This document shows positions 42,710 through 44,179 of a DNA stretch of 44,179 bases, piece by piece. The translations under genes were made by a program, and so were the position numbers. The DNA is taken from positions 1 to 44,179 of the forward strand of contig NZ_JAAIIH010000018.1 in NCBI RefSeq assembly GCF_012932365.1, read 5' to 3'. The notes below the pieces were generated by a model. That model worked only from the letters and a program-made list of their open reading frames with translations. It searched no databases and had not been told where the DNA came from. Origin of the DNA: Bifidobacterium moraviense. Its GTDB lineage: Bacteria > Actinomycetota > Actinomycetes > Actinomycetales > Bifidobacteriaceae. How positions within the stretch are numbered: position 1 is the first letter of the stretch; every line of letters begins with the position of its first letter.

Positions 42710-43624
42710 GTGAGCACTCCACAGATCCGCCAGACGCCGCAGGGCGTCGCCGCCACCGTGACCGCGTCGGTCGTCTACGGCATGTTCCCCCTGTACTGGG
42801 CCGCGCTGGCCTCGGTGTCCTCGATGAACGTGATGCTGTACCGCATCGTCACCGCCGCCCTCGTGATGGCGCTCTTCATGCTGGCCACGCGCCGCTGGGG
42901 CCGTTTCACGCGATCCGTGCGCGCCATGCGGGCCACGCCGCGCGTGTTCTGGATGGCCGTGGCCGCCGCCGTGCTGGTGACGGTGGACTGGGTGGTGTAC
43001 ATCCATCTGGTGGCGATCGGGCGCACGTCGGAGGCGAGCGCCGCGAACTTCCTGCTGCCGCTCATCAACATGCTGCTGGCGCTGGCGCTGCTGCGCGAAC
43101 GCACCACGCCGCTCGGCGTCGCCTCCATGCTCATCGCGCTCGCCGGCGCGGCGCTGTACGTGGCCGACACCGGCGCGTTCCCGGGGCTCGCGATGCTCAT
43201 GACGTTCAGCTACAGCGGCTACTGCCTCATCAAGCGGTTCGTGCCGCTCGACCCGTTCGAGTCGCTGACGTTCGAGACCGGTGTGCTGGCGCCGTTCGCG
43301 GCCGTGGCGCTCGCCGTGCAGCCGCGTCTCGGCGTGCCGGCGGACGCGCCGTGGTGGACGTGGGCGCTGCTGGCCGGCTGCGGCGTGCTGACCGTGGTGC
43401 CGCTGGTGCTCACGTCGTACGGCGTCAAGCACGCGACGTTCCTGTTGCTGAGCTTCACGCAGTACATCACGCCGACGATCCAGCTGGTGCTGGGCATCGC
43501 GGTGCTCGGCGAACGGGTGCCGGCGCATCGGTTCGTCTCGTTCTCGGTGATCTGGGTGGCGCTGGCGGTGTACACGTTCGATCTGATCCGTACGGCGCGG
43601 CGGCGTTCGTCCTCCGACGCGTGA
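42710..43624 (+). CDS. rarD: RarD-type EamA/DMT transporter
   Basis: A 304-residue membrane protein with about ten helices in two EamA-like halves. RarD-family wording includes ASVVYGMFPLYWAAL at the start, VDWVVYIHLVAIGRTSEAS, NFLLPLINMLLALALLRER, YGVKHATFLLLSFTQYI and TIQLVLGIAVLGERV. GTG start at 42710 without a ribosome-binding site; TATCAT lies just upstream, pointing to a leaderless message. Members are linked to chloramphenicol tolerance or small-metabolite export; the substrate here is not known. It is divergent from the MarR-exporter operon. Confidence 0.9.
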   Translation: MSTPQIRQTPQGVAATVTASVVYGMFPLYWAALASVSSMNVMLYRIVTAALVMALFMLATRRWGRFTRSVRAMRATPRVFWMAVAAAVLVTVDWVVYIHLVAIGRTSEASAANFLLPLINMLLALALLRERTTPLGVASMLIALAGAALYVADTGAFPGLAMLMTFSYSGYCLIKRFVPLDPFESLTFETGVLAPFAAVALAVQPRLGVPADAPWWTWALLAGCGVLTVVPLVLTSYGVKHATFLLLSFTQYITPTIQLVLGIAVLGERVPAHRFVSFSVIWVALAVYTFDLIRTARRRSSSDA

Positions 43625-43730
43625 CGACGAAGGGAACGGAGGAGACGTGCGACGACGGACGCAGCAGCCACCGGTCGTTCCCACGTCCGTCGTCCCTCTC
43701 GTCCGTCGCCCCTTCGCCCGACCACCCGTC

Positions 43731-43988
43731 GCAACGTTGCGACGAACGACCAACATAGCGCACCACGCACGCCCCTCCGACGGCCATTCGCGGCAACGTT
43801 GTGACAAACGACCACCACCGGAGACGAATCGGCACCCCCACATGACCATCGATCGCAACGTTGCGATCAACGGCCATCCAACCGGACACGGCACGCCATC
43901 AAGCCGGTCTTTCATCGCAACGTTGCGACGAAGGACCAACATAGCGCACCACGCACGCCCCTCCGACGGCCACCCACGGCAACGTTGC
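43731..43988. repeat. Five GCAACGTTGC palindromes at exact 62-bp intervals
   Basis: The palindrome starts at 43731, 43793 (last base T to G variant, GCAACGTTGT), 43855, 43917 and 43979. Flanks keep the dyad with paired changes (GTCGCAACGTTGCGAC, GATCGCAACGTTGCGATC). Units 1 and 4 are nearly identical throughout; units 2 and 3 share only the palindrome and about 10 bases after it. Confidence 0.93.
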
Positions 43989-44053
43989 GATGGACGACAT
44001 CACCAATCCGGTATGAATTCCATATCTGTGCCGGAATACGACGCGGGAAAAGT

Positions 44054-44075
44054 GGCTCTTCGCATTTTGGTGTGT
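44054..44075 (+). mobile_element. Insertion-sequence terminal repeat
   Basis: It starts GGCTCTTCGCATTTTGG and lies 12 bp outside the transposase stop. It matches 105-126 (opposite strand) at 20 of 22 bases. It is probably the outer end of an ISL3-type element, an assignment made from the general look of the sequence. Confidence 0.6.
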
Positions 44076-44087
44076 ATGGGTGGTGGT

Positions 44088-44179
44088 TTAGAGGTGGGTC
44101 TGGATGGCTTGTCCGAATCCGCCTGTGTGGAGCAGGCTTCTGGTGATGTAGTTGTCGAGATTGCGGAAGCCGAGGGCGA
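44088..44179 (-). CDS. Transposase, C-terminal fragment at window edge
   Basis: The last 29 residues of a protein that runs off the window, reading LGFRNLDNYITRSLLHTGGF then GQAIQTHL and a TAA stop. The GFRN-x3-NY wording resembles the C-termini of ISL3-family transposases (GFRNFxxYRLR). Position next to the IS end supports the call. The body of the gene is outside the window, so intactness is unknown. Confidence 0.65.
   Translation of the reverse strand, partial: ALGFRNLDNYITRSLLHTGGFGQAIQTHL

Larger units (their letters stand above)
43625..44087. other. Intergenic palindrome array and IS end
   Basis: No gene in 463 bp. It holds the five-unit array at 43731-43988 and the insertion-sequence end at 44054-44075. 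The 43625-43730 stretch is rich in CGTCC and CGTCG words with no clear structure. Confidence 0.7.

Noticed and set aside
43731..43988. CRISPR array
   Set aside because: The repeats are short palindromes, two 'spacers' are nearly identical, units are diverged, and no cas gene is near.

Overview
The window is high-GC actinobacterial DNA, most likely from the genus Bifidobacterium. The evidence is the actinobacterial housekeeping order rpmE-prfA-prmC ... sua5-wecA next to guaB, GTG starts and GTGA/ATGA stop-start overlaps, bifidobacterial-type transporters, and many short dispersed palindromic repeats. The species cannot be fixed from the sequence alone. All calls come from reading the sequence; no database search was run.

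Layout. 1-936: repeat-rich intergenic DNA with an insertion-sequence end remnant and two identical 103-bp hairpin repeats. 937-4526 (minus): guaB, wecA-like, sua5. 4793-6427 (plus): an unrecognised protein and a maltose/galactoside O-acetyltransferase. 6461-10986 (minus): response regulator, histidine kinase, ABC ATPase and ABC membrane protein; the regulator and the ABC pair each have the same TGCCGTA-N5-TACGGCA dyad upstream. 11120-12537 (plus): a membrane protein and a MntA/HepT toxin-antitoxin pair. The pair is bracketed by exact 62-bp direct repeats that duplicate the 3' end of prmC. 12581-15015 (minus): prmC, prfA, rpmE. The usual prmC-sua5 adjacency is therefore interrupted by about 8 kb of accessory genes. 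15168-18218 (minus): two membrane-anchored, serine-rich proteins, one with a zinc ribbon; then a tRNA with anticodon CAT.

18514-23647: an orphan YkoE-type ECF S component, an SDR oxidoreductase, a cyclopropane-fatty-acid synthase, a hypothetical protein and an HD-domain protein. 23648-24573 holds three copies of a dyad-symmetric repeat built of 13-bp sites spaced 21 bp apart; a fourth copy lies at 32785-32947. 24574-27607 (minus): a MacB-like membrane-fusion/ATPase/permease operon, divergent from a second two-component system (27925-29888) whose regulator is a paralogue of the first. 30155-32745: three tandem paralogous lipoprotein genes, the third interrupted by an in-frame TAG.

33181-40126: a phosphonate-type ABC transporter (phnD, phnC, two phnE), a cytoplasmic 5'-nucleotidase-family phosphatase and an RpiR-type regulator, with no C-P lyase or phosphonatase gene. 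The likely job is uptake and dephosphorylation of a phosphorus compound; this is inference. 40435-42554 (minus): a MarR regulator and DHA2 drug exporter operon with an operator-like region. 42710-43624: rarD-like transporter. The window ends in a five-unit 62-bp palindrome array and the C-terminus of a transposase.

The most unusual material is the toxin-antitoxin insertion at prmC, the dyad/21-bp repeat family, the two periodic 62-bp palindrome arrays, the shared operator of the first two-component system, and the lipoprotein triplet.
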